In this document: positions 23,923 through 30,623 of the stretch, one piece after another
How positions within the stretch are numbered: the stretch's first letter is position 1
How the letters are laid out: every line of letters starts with the position of its first letter
NCBI GenBank assembly: GCA_964531205.1
Contig: CAZHGH010000002.1
Span: 30,941 to 94,940 of the forward strand
Origin: JAICWY01 sp964531205
GTDB taxonomy: Bacteria > Vulcanimicrobiota > Vulcanimicrobiia > Vulcanimicrobiales > Vulcanimicrobiaceae
Reading direction: 5' to 3'
Length of the DNA stretch: 64,000 bases
Program-made: the position numbers and the translations under genes
Notes under the pieces: model-generated
What the model was told of the DNA's origin: nothing
The model's input: only the letters and a program-made list of their open reading frames with translations
Database searches by the model: none

Positions 23923-25503
23923 ATGCTACTGGAGCGCGCAATACGGATAGAGCGCAGTCGCGTTCGCGACCGGGCGATTGCCGTCGACCGGGTCGTTCCG
24001 CTTGCCGCAGCGCTCGCGACGTTCGCCTTCCACGCCCTAGGTAATGCACACTACGGGTTTTTTCGAGACGAGCTGTATTTCATAATTTGCGGCAGGCATC
24101 CGGCAATCGGCTATGTCGATCAACCGCCGGTGGTGCCGCTATTGGCGGCGTTTTCACAAGCCTTCGGCACCTCGCTTTTTGCATTGCGCGTATTGCCGGC
24201 GTTCTTTGCGGCATTCAGTGTTTACGTGGCATGCCGCTTCGCAGCCGAGCTCGGCGGCAAAGCTTTTGCGCAGGTTCTTGCGGGATTGGTAACCGCCGTT
24301 TCGCCGGAACTCGTTACCGCCGGCATGCGCTTCTCACCCGACACGCTGCAAGTCTGGCTTTGGCCGTTGATTGCGCTGTATGTTTTGCGCATTGTGAAAG
24401 GCGCCAACCCGCGCTTGTGGCTTTGGGTTGGATTCCTCGCAGGGTTCGCCGGAATGGCGAAATACAGCATAGCGTTCTTCGCGTTTTCGTTGCTCGTCGG
24501 GATGCTGCTAACGCCGCAGCGGCGTCTGTTGGCAAATCGGTGGTTCGCGGGAGGTCTCGCGATCGCGCTTGCAATGCTGGCTCCGAACGTTTTGTGGCAA
24601 GTGCAGCAGGGGTTCCCGATGCTCCAATTGCTCGTGAACGACTACGGCAAGTACCTGATGGAGAATCCGCCGCTGCCGATTCAGCAGATCATCGTGATGA
24701 GTCCGCTGCTTTCCATCGTGTGGGTTTTAGGCCTCGCATATTTGCTCGTGCGTCGCGAAGTTCGCTTCCTAGGGATTACTTACATCGTTCTTATCGCGAT
24801 AATGACGGCGCTTAAAGCAAAAAACTATTATCCCGCGCCGATCTATCCGTACCTTATCGCGGCCGGCGCCATCCCAATCGAAGAATGGGCGCTCAAGCGT
24901 CCTTGGCTGCGCACACTCGTCCCCGCACTCGTCCTGCTCTTCGCAATTCCGTCGATTCCGTTCGTGATGCCGGTTCTGCCGTTGAAATCGGAGATTGCGT
25001 ATCAGCAAATAGTCACGAGCGTCTCCGGGAAGAGCGTTCACTTTCACGTCATGCACGTGAACGGCAATGCTACACCGATTCAGTATTTCGCCGATATGAC
25101 CGGATGGCCGGAACTGACGCAAACCGTCGCGCAAGTGTATCAGAGCCTTCCCGAAGCGGACCGCGCGCAAGCCGCCATCTTCACGAGCAACTTCGGCGAG
25201 GCAGCGGCAATCGATCTCTACGGGAAAGACTACGGCCTGCCGGCGGCGCTGAGCGGAAACAATAACTATTGGATTTGGGGACCGCGTGGCTACAGCGGAA
25301 ACGTCATGATAGACGTCAACGGCGACCTGAAAACGGATCTGAAACGCTTCCGCGAAGCGAAGGTCGTCACCGTCTTCTACAATCCGTACGCGATGCCGTA
25401 CGAGAACCGTCTTCCGATTATCGTAGCGCGCGGGATTAAAACACCGCTGTCGCAGCTTTGGCCGCAGCTCAAAGATTACAGTTACGCTTTTAAAGAACTG
25501 TAA
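23923..25503 (+). CDS. GT39/ArnT-family membrane glycosyltransferase
   Basis: 526 aa. Many hydrophobic helices. The first loop has the family acidic motif YGFFRDELYFIICGRHPAIG and YVDQPPVVPLLAA (near residues 44-75), as in dolichyl/undecaprenyl-phosphate-sugar transferases of the PMT/ArnT superfamily (PF13231). The C-terminal 150 residues form a soluble domain. It would move a sugar from a lipid carrier to a target on the periplasmic side. Located between the two halves of the flagellar gene set. Confidence 0.85.
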   Translation: MLLERAIRIERSRVRDRAIAVDRVVPLAAALATFAFHALGNAHYGFFRDELYFIICGRHPAIGYVDQPPVVPLLAAFSQAFGTSLFALRVLPAFFAAFSVYVACRFAAELGGKAFAQVLAGLVTAVSPELVTAGMRFSPDTLQVWLWPLIALYVLRIVKGANPRLWLWVGFLAGFAGMAKYSIAFFAFSLLVGMLLTPQRRLLANRWFAGGLAIALAMLAPNVLWQVQQGFPMLQLLVNDYGKYLMENPPLPIQQIIVMSPLLSIVWVLGLAYLLVRREVRFLGITYIVLIAIMTALKAKNYYPAPIYPYLIAAGAIPIEEWALKRPWLRTLVPALVLLFAIPSIPFVMPVLPLKSEIAYQQIVTSVSGKSVHFHVMHVNGNATPIQYFADMTGWPELTQTVAQVYQSLPEADRAQAAIFTSNFGEAAAIDLYGKDYGLPAALSGNNNYWIWGPRGYSGNVMIDVNGDLKTDLKRFREAKVVTVFYNPYAMPYENRLPIIVARGIKTPLSQLWPQLKDYSYAFKEL

Positions 25504-25512
25504 CGCGCCGTC

Positions 25513-25534
25513 GAGGGGCGTCGGGGCGCCTCTC
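25513..25534 (+). other. 8-bp hairpin after the GT39 gene
   Basis: GAGGGGCG (25513-25520) and CGCCTCTC (25527-25534) pair with one G-U around a 6-base loop, ten bases after the GT39 stop. No T-run follows. Possibly a weak or Rho-assisted terminator isolating the flgF promoter. Confidence 0.35.
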
Positions 25535-25588
25535 AGCCACGAAGATAAGAATGCCGGTGCGGTCCGCCGTTCTCCAGTCCTGGGAAAC

Positions 25589-25615
25589 TAAAATCAGCCG
25601 CTAGCCTGCCGATAC
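25589..25615 (+). promoter_or_regulatory. sigma-28 (FliA) promoter of the flgF operon
   Basis: TAAA (25589-25592), exactly 15 bases, GCCGATAC (25608-25615): near-perfect match to the enterobacterial sigma-28 consensus TAAA-N15-GCCGATAA. Transcription would begin near 25622, leaving an untranslated leader of about 120 bases before the TTG start of flgF. Confidence 0.85.
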
Positions 25616-25663
25616 TCAGAAGTGAACGCGGCTGGACTACCCTCGCACGGGGTGGGGGCCGCG

Positions 25664-25734
25664 GCGGAGCCGGACTGATTGAAGGCTCCGCACGTACGAG
25701 GCCGATTGCCGAGTACACCACTTGTCGTGCGGAG
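25664..25734 (+). promoter_or_regulatory. flgF leader: two mutually exclusive hairpins, one masking the ribosome site
   Basis: Hairpin A: GCGGAGCC (25664-25671) with GGCTCCGC (25684-25691), loop GGACTGATTGAA. Hairpin B: CTCCGCAC (25686-25693) with GTGCGGAG (25727-25734). The two share bases 25686-25691, so they cannot coexist. Hairpin B covers GGAGG at 25731-25735, the ribosome site of flgF. Hairpin A exposes GGA in its loop, the preferred CsrA binding context. Confidence 0.6.
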
Positions 25735-25744
25735 GGTTTTTGTT

Positions 25745-26527
25745 TTGGTACGTGGGCTTTATACGGCAGCGTCCGGAGCACTAGTCGCACAATCGCAGGC
25801 GGATACGATCGCGAATAATCTCGCGAACGTCAACACTAGCGGTTTTAAGCGCACGTTGCTGCAAGTCCAAGCCGCCCCGGAGATGGCCGTATTTGCGCTG
25901 CAAACGCTGCCGGGAAGCGCGCCCGGTAAGGGCGTTTCATCGGCCTCGTACGTCGGCGCATTGGGCAGCGGCGCGCAGGTGCTCGACACGCCGGCTGTCT
26001 TCGAACAAGGCTCGCTGCAGAACACCGGCAATCCACTCGATCTCGGCATTATGGGCCGGGGATTCTTCACGACTCAAACGCCTCAAGGCATTCGCTATAC
26101 GCGCGACGGCCAATTCACGCGCGATCCGCAAGGCTATCTGGTAACGCTCGATGGCAATCGCGTGATCGGACGCAACGGCGCCATTCAATTGCAGGCGGGT
26201 GCCGTACAGATAGGCGAGGACGGCACGATTCATCAGAGCGGTGGAGTCGTCGATCAATTGCGCATCGTGAATTTCCAAAATTTGAGTGCAGTTCGCCCCG
26301 AGGGCGACAACCAATTCGTGGACACCGGAGCAGGCCGCCCCGCCGCGGACACCACTTCAACCGTGCAGCAGGGCTATTTGGAGCGTAGCAACGCGAACGT
26401 CGTACGCTCGATGGTCGATCTGATTACCGCGCAGCGGTGGTTCGAAGCCAATCAAAAAGTGATTCAAACGCAAGACACGCTGAACGGCTTTGCGATTCAA
26501 AACGTCGCGAAGTCGAACGGACAATAA
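25745..26527 (+). CDS. flgF: flagellar rod protein FlgF (FlgF/FlgG family)
   Basis: 260 aa from TTG 25745, which gives the family-typical start (M)VRGLYTAASGALVAQSQ with GGAGGG eight bases upstream. The frame runs on to ATG 25679, but that would put 22 extra residues before the conserved N-terminus. Contains DTIANNLANVNTSGFKRT at 18-36, the central GFFTTQTPQGIRYTRDGQFT, and the C-terminal ERSNANVVRSMVDLITAQRW, then FEANQKVIQ. FlgF lies between proximal and distal rod. Assigned FlgF by order and length; it could be a second FlgG paralogue. Confidence 0.88.
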   Translation: MVRGLYTAASGALVAQSQADTIANNLANVNTSGFKRTLLQVQAAPEMAVFALQTLPGSAPGKGVSSASYVGALGSGAQVLDTPAVFEQGSLQNTGNPLDLGIMGRGFFTTQTPQGIRYTRDGQFTRDPQGYLVTLDGNRVIGRNGAIQLQAGAVQIGEDGTIHQSGGVVDQLRIVNFQNLSAVRPEGDNQFVDTGAGRPAADTTSTVQQGYLERSNANVVRSMVDLITAQRWFEANQKVIQTQDTLNGFAIQNVAKSNGQ

Positions 26528-26545
26528 AGGAGCCTCGATAACGCC

Positions 26546-27337
26546 ATGATGCGAGCACTCTTCACCGCCGCGAGCGGGATGGAAGCCCAGCAATACAACA
26601 TGGACACCATCTCCAACAACTTGGCGAACGTCAACACGACGGGATTCCGCCGCAACGAAGCGCGTTTTCAGGACCTGGTGTACCAGCAAATGCGCGCGCC
26701 GGGAACGCCGGTCGGCGCGAGCGTCGTTCCGGTCGGACAAGAAGTGGGTTTGGGCGTGAAAGTCGGATCTTCCGAAAAGATCTTCACGCAAGGCAACCTC
26801 GTGCAAACGGGCAACTCGCTGGATCTTGCGATTCAAGGCGACGGCTTCTTCCAAGTGACGATGCCGGACGGCACGACGGCGTACACGCGCGACGGGTCGT
26901 TCAAGCAAGATGCGAACGGCGCGCTCGTGACCGCCGACGGTTACTTCGTGCAGCCGCAAATTACGATTCCGCAGAATGCGCAGCAGATTGCCATCGGCCA
27001 AGACGGCACCGTGACGGCGATCGTTCCCGGTTCGACGCAGCCGCAGCAGCTGGGACAAATTCAGCTTGCGCGTTTTGTGAATCCGGCGGGTCTCTCGCCG
27101 GTCGGCGGACACAATCTCTACTCGCAAACGGCCGCTTCGGGCACGCCGATCGTTTCACAAGCGGGATTGAACGGCACGGGCACGTTGCAAAACGGCTATC
27201 TCGAAAATTCCAACGTGCAAGTGGTGCAAGAGATCGTGAACATGATCGTCGCCCAGCGCGCGTTTGAAGCGAATTCCAAAGCCATTAGCACCGCAGACCA
27301 GATGCTGCTCTCCGCGGTGCAGATGAAGCAAGGGTAA
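26546..27337 (+). CDS. flgG: flagellar distal rod protein FlgG
   Basis: 263 aa, the canonical FlgG length. Starts MMRALFTAASGMEAQQYNMD, then TISNNLANVNTTGFRRNEAR and FQDLVYQ. Has the FlgG central GDGFFQVTMPDGTTAYTRDG and C-terminal YLENSNVQVVQEIVNMIVAQ, then RAFEANSKAI. Forms the distal rod. An AAAGGAG lies 13 bases before the ATG. Its last stop base starts flgA. Confidence 0.96.
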   Translation: MMRALFTAASGMEAQQYNMDTISNNLANVNTTGFRRNEARFQDLVYQQMRAPGTPVGASVVPVGQEVGLGVKVGSSEKIFTQGNLVQTGNSLDLAIQGDGFFQVTMPDGTTAYTRDGSFKQDANGALVTADGYFVQPQITIPQNAQQIAIGQDGTVTAIVPGSTQPQQLGQIQLARFVNPAGLSPVGGHNLYSQTAASGTPIVSQAGLNGTGTLQNGYLENSNVQVVQEIVNMIVAQRAFEANSKAISTADQMLLSAVQMKQG

Positions 27338-28050
27338 TGCGTAAACTCGCGTTCGTAGCAGTTGTACTCCTCGTGCTCGCGCCGTTCACGGTGCGGGCTC
27401 AAGGCTATGCTACGCAGCGAGTCAGCGGCAAACGCATCGCAACGATCGCTCAGCGTCAGCTCGCATTCGTTTCGCACGACGCGGATCGCGGGTTCGTGCC
27501 GGCAAGCATTGTGCCGGATCAGCTCGTCTCCGAAGGACGCGTCGCGCTGCACGCCGGGGAACCGATGGGCACGCAAGCGTTCGTGAATGTGCCGGTGGAG
27601 ATCGATGTCGACGGCAAGCCGGATCGCACCGTATTCGTTGGATATCGCGTGCAGCAATTTGTCGAAACTGCGGTTGCGGCGCACGACCTTGCTCCGGGAA
27701 CCGTGCTTTCGGCCGGCGATCTGACGATGGCGCGCGTACCGTTCACCGGCGTTGCGGCGAACGGCGTCGATGTGCTCGTCGGCCGGCGTGTGATCTCTTC
27801 CGTCAGTCAAGGACAACCCGTGCGCATTCAATCGACGGCTGTGAATCAAATCGTGAAAGCCGGTGCAACGGTTGTGTTCATCATTCGCGACAGCGGCGTC
27901 GCAATTAGCGCCGATGCGATCGCACGTACGGGCGGCGGTCTCGGCGATCAAGTGTTTGTCTACAATGCTTCGACGCACAAAGCGCTCTCGGGAACCGTCA
28001 CCGGTCCGGGAACGGTGGAACTCGATATTTCCGGAGGCGATAATCCGTGA
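27337..28050 (+). CDS. flgA: flagellar P-ring assembly chaperone FlgA
   Basis: 237 aa. Signal peptide at 1-21 (LAFVAVVLLVLAPFTVRAQ). C-terminal SAF/ChapFlgA domain from about residue 110: AAHDLAPGTVLSAGDLTMAR, VLVGRRVISSVSQGQPVRIQ, VNQIVKAGATVVFIIRDSGV. FlgA is the periplasmic chaperone for FlgI. Position between flgG and flgH is classical. ATG overlaps the flgG stop and the end overlaps flgH. Confidence 0.9.
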   Translation: MRKLAFVAVVLLVLAPFTVRAQGYATQRVSGKRIATIAQRQLAFVSHDADRGFVPASIVPDQLVSEGRVALHAGEPMGTQAFVNVPVEIDVDGKPDRTVFVGYRVQQFVETAVAAHDLAPGTVLSAGDLTMARVPFTGVAANGVDVLVGRRVISSVSQGQPVRIQSTAVNQIVKAGATVVFIIRDSGVAISADAIARTGGGLGDQVFVYNASTHKALSGTVTGPGTVELDISGGDNP

Positions 28051-28637
28051 AACACTTGCTCATCGCGTTAGGAATGTGTTTGCTGCCGGCAAATGCGCTT
28101 GCCGACACGCTGTACGTCGCTTCGCCGCCAGCGGTTGCGCCGGGACATCCGCTGCGTTTGGGACCCGATCACCGCGCCTCGCAAATCGGCGATCTGATTC
28201 ACGTGCAATTCAATTTTGCGGTGCAGAGCACGAGCACGGACGTCGTGAATAACAGTAAACAGTTCAACATCGGCGCTCCGGGCGGCACGGGGAATTTCTC
28301 GCTCGGGTTCTTGCGCATTCCGTCGTCGATCGGTGGACAGACCGGCACGCAGAGCTCGAAGACCGAGAACGGAGCGACGACGTTCGTGAGCGACATGGAA
28401 GCGATGGTCATCGGCGTATTGCCGAGCGGCGCGCTCGAAATCGCCGGGGATCAGCACATGCTCGTCAACGGTCAAGACCAGACGCTGCATGTGACGGGAT
28501 ACGTGCGTCCGCAAGACATCGATGCGACCGACACCGTGCTCGCCAGCCGCATCGCTAACGTTCAGGGTGCGTTCCACGGGAACTTTCAAGAGAAGAACGT
28601 CGGGTTGATCCGCAAGATTTTAGGGTGGTTGTTCTGA
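28047..28637 (+). CDS. flgH: flagellar L-ring protein FlgH
   Basis: 196 aa. Signal peptide LLIALGMCLLPANALA then DTLYVAS. The FlgH body is recognisable: RASQIGDLIHVQFN, LEIAGDQHMLVNGQDQTLHV, GYVRPQDIDATDTVLASRIA, and the C-terminal KNVGLIRKILGWLF. FlgH forms the ring in the outer membrane. Unlike most FlgH, there is no canonical lipobox; the only Cys (residue 11) is preceded by Met inside the hydrophobic core. So it may be a non-lipidated secreted form. ATGA overlap with flgA. Confidence 0.93.
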   Translation: MKHLLIALGMCLLPANALADTLYVASPPAVAPGHPLRLGPDHRASQIGDLIHVQFNFAVQSTSTDVVNNSKQFNIGAPGGTGNFSLGFLRIPSSIGGQTGTQSSKTENGATTFVSDMEAMVIGVLPSGALEIAGDQHMLVNGQDQTLHVTGYVRPQDIDATDTVLASRIANVQGAFHGNFQEKNVGLIRKILGWLF

Positions 28638-29758
28638 TGATCAAGAGTGTGCGTAAATCAATAGGTCTCGCGTTCAGCGCAATTCTTTGCGCGGGTATAT
28701 TTGCGGCGGCCCCGGCATCCGCGACCAGCGTGCTGGTCAAAGACGTCGCGCACGTGCAAGGCGTCACGGGCAATCAGCTCGTCGGCTACGGCATCGTGAC
28801 AGGCTTGAACGGCACCGGCGATTCGACGTCCGTCCTCTTCACGAGCCACACGATTCAAAACGTTTTACAATCGTTCGGTCTGACCACGAACAGCAACGAA
28901 GTGCGCACGCGCGACGTTGCCGCGGTCATCGTTACGGCGACGTTGCCGCCTTTTGCGCACTCGGGCGACAACGTCGACGTCACGGTTTCCGCGATGGGCG
29001 ACTCCAGCAGCCTGCAAGGCGGAACGCTCGTTTTGACCGAGTTGAAGGCTGCGAACGATCTCGTATACGCAACGGCGCAAGGACCGCTTTCTATCGGCGG
29101 CTTTACGGCCGGTTTCGATGCAACCAGCACGACGAAGAATCATCCGACGGCCGGGCGCATTCCGAACGGCGCGGTGATCGCGCGCGACATGGTCACACCG
29201 ATTCAAAGCGGCGACGGCTTCAACTACGTGCTTACGACCCCGGACTTTAAAACGGCGGCAAATCTCGCAACCGCATTGAACCGGCGTTTCGGCGGCGGCA
29301 CCGCCGGCGCGCTCGATGCCGAAACGGTGCACGTCACGCTTCCGGGACAGTATCATAACAATCCCGTGCAATTTCTCGCGGATGCAAGCGACGTTTCACT
29401 GACGCAAGACGAGCTTGCGAAGGTTGTAATGAACGAACGCACCGGCACGATCGTCTTCGGCGGAAACATCAAACTCGCGCCTTGCGCGATAGCGCACGGC
29501 AACCTGTCCATCACCATCACGCAAGAGAACAAGTTCGTTGCCTCACCGTTCAGCACGAGCGGCGGGGGTTCGCAGACGAACACCCAGGTGAAGGTCCAGG
29601 AAGAGAAGCGGCAGCTGACGTTCGTGGCCGGCGCCGCAACGCTGCAATCCGTCGTGCGTGCGCTTAACACGATGGGCGTGTCGCCGCGCGACCTCATCGC
29701 CATCGTACAAGCACTGCGCGAAGCGGGTGCTCTCCAGGCGGATTTGGAGATTCAGTAG
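28637..29758 (+). CDS. flgI: flagellar P-ring protein FlgI
   Basis: 373 aa from ATG 28637 (TGATG overlap with flgH); an in-frame GTG at 28625 is less likely. Signal peptide to PASA at about residue 29. FlgI motifs: VKDVAHVQGVTGNQLVGYGI, VTGLNGTGDS, TLPPFAHSGDNVDVTVSAMG, FGGNIKLAPCAIAHGNLSIT, and the C-terminal LNTMGVSPRDLIAIVQALRE. Forms the ring in the peptidoglycan layer around the rod. Confidence 0.96.
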   Translation: MIKSVRKSIGLAFSAILCAGIFAAAPASATSVLVKDVAHVQGVTGNQLVGYGIVTGLNGTGDSTSVLFTSHTIQNVLQSFGLTTNSNEVRTRDVAAVIVTATLPPFAHSGDNVDVTVSAMGDSSSLQGGTLVLTELKAANDLVYATAQGPLSIGGFTAGFDATSTTKNHPTAGRIPNGAVIARDMVTPIQSGDGFNYVLTTPDFKTAANLATALNRRFGGGTAGALDAETVHVTLPGQYHNNPVQFLADASDVSLTQDELAKVVMNERTGTIVFGGNIKLAPCAIAHGNLSITITQENKFVASPFSTSGGGSQTNTQVKVQEEKRQLTFVAGAATLQSVVRALNTMGVSPRDLIAIVQALREAGALQADLEIQ

Positions 29759-30114
29759 TGAGTCTCGATAAGATCGGCCAAGGGCAAGCGCCGCAACAGG
29801 CGCAACAGCTAACGCCAGCGCAACAAAAAGCGCTGGACCGGCTTCACTCCGCTGCTACCCAGCTAGAGGGCGTGTTTCTCGACATGCTCTTCAGCGCTAT
29901 GCGGAACACGGTGTCGAAAGAGACGATCTTCGGCAAGCAATCGAATACGGAAGAGACGTTTCAAACCATGCTGGACGAACAGCGCTCGCAATCCGTTGCG
30001 CAGAGCGGTTCGTTCGGCATCGCGCGCGTTCTCGAAGAGCAGCTGCGGCAGAGCGTCCTCTCCGACGCTTCCCGCGAATCTAAAACCGAGATTCCGAAGG
30101 AGTTGGAACCGTGA
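29758..30114 (+). CDS. flgJ: rod-binding protein, FlgJ N-terminal domain only
   Basis: 118 aa from GTG 29758. The rod-binding domain is seen at residues 30-100: AATQLEGVFLDMLFSAMRNT, NTEETFQTMLDEQRSQSVAQ, FGIARVLEEQL. The C-terminal muramidase domain of enterobacterial FlgJ is absent, as in many phyla where a separate lytic enzyme opens the wall. None is encoded in this window. Overlaps flgI and flgN. Confidence 0.88.
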   Translation: MSLDKIGQGQAPQQAQQLTPAQQKALDRLHSAATQLEGVFLDMLFSAMRNTVSKETIFGKQSNTEETFQTMLDEQRSQSVAQSGSFGIARVLEEQLRQSVLSDASRESKTEIPKELEP

Positions 30115-30623
30115 TGACCGCTCCAGCAGTCGCGCGCGCCGCAGTGAACGATTCGTGGGAAGCGTTTGCAGCCGCGCTTCAAGACGAGTCGCTGAATTTG
30201 CAGCGGCTGAATGTCGCGGCGCAACAGTTGACCCAAGTGCTGATGAACGGAACGCCGGAAGACATCATCGAGGCGGATAGGCAGCTCAACGTGGCACGAA
30301 CTGCGCATCAAAGCGCGTCGTCGAAGCGGCGCGGCATGCAAGTGCGCGGATTTGGTACGATGACGCTGCAGCAAGTCTGCCAATACGCGCCGCGTCATTT
30401 GGCGATGCAGATGAATCAACGCCTTGCGGAGCTGACGTACGGTTCTATCTCGCTCGGCATTACCATCGGCAACAATAAGTCGCTCATCCTTGCAGGTCTG
30501 GAGCGTTTGGTAAACGTGACGTCCAAGTTGCAAGAGACGATGACCGAGCGAACCGGCGTCTACAAACGCCGCGGCTATGTCGCGCCTCCGGGCGCGAGCG
30601 TCCTAGTGAGTAGCAAAGTATGA
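30111..30623 (+). CDS. flgN: FlgN-like flagellar export chaperone
   Basis: 170 aa from GTG 30111 (ATG 30114 is equally possible). Mostly helical: WEAFAAALQDESLNLQRLNV near the N-terminus matches the FlgN start of a helical hairpin, and SILGLERLVN-like segments follow. It lies directly before flgK, with ATGA overlap, the usual place for the chaperone of FlgK and FlgL. The C-terminus ends YKRRGYVAPPGASVLVSSKV. Family call rests on position plus helix pattern. Confidence 0.75.
   Translation: MMTAPAVARAAVNDSWEAFAAALQDESLNLQRLNVAAQQLTQVLMNGTPEDIIEADRQLNVARTAHQSASSKRRGMQVRGFGTMTLQQVCQYAPRHLAMQMNQRLAELTYGSISLGITIGNNKSLILAGLERLVNVTSKLQETMTERTGVYKRRGYVAPPGASVLVSSKV

Noticed and set aside
25561..25640. 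Possible cyclic-di-GMP or cobalamin riboswitch aptamer before flgF
   Set aside because: None of the conserved core sequences of those classes could be found, and the region contains the sigma-28 promoter, so most of it is upstream of the transcript.
25735..25746. GGTTTTTGTTTT after a GC-rich stem, looking like a rho-independent terminator
   Set aside because: The T-rich stretch contains the TTG start of flgF and is preceded by its ribosome site, so the stem is better explained as a structure masking translation initiation. Premature termination cannot be fully excluded.
26357..27127. 256-aa minus-strand frame opposite flgF and flgG
   Set aside because: Arg/His/Val-rich antisense shadow of conserved rod genes.
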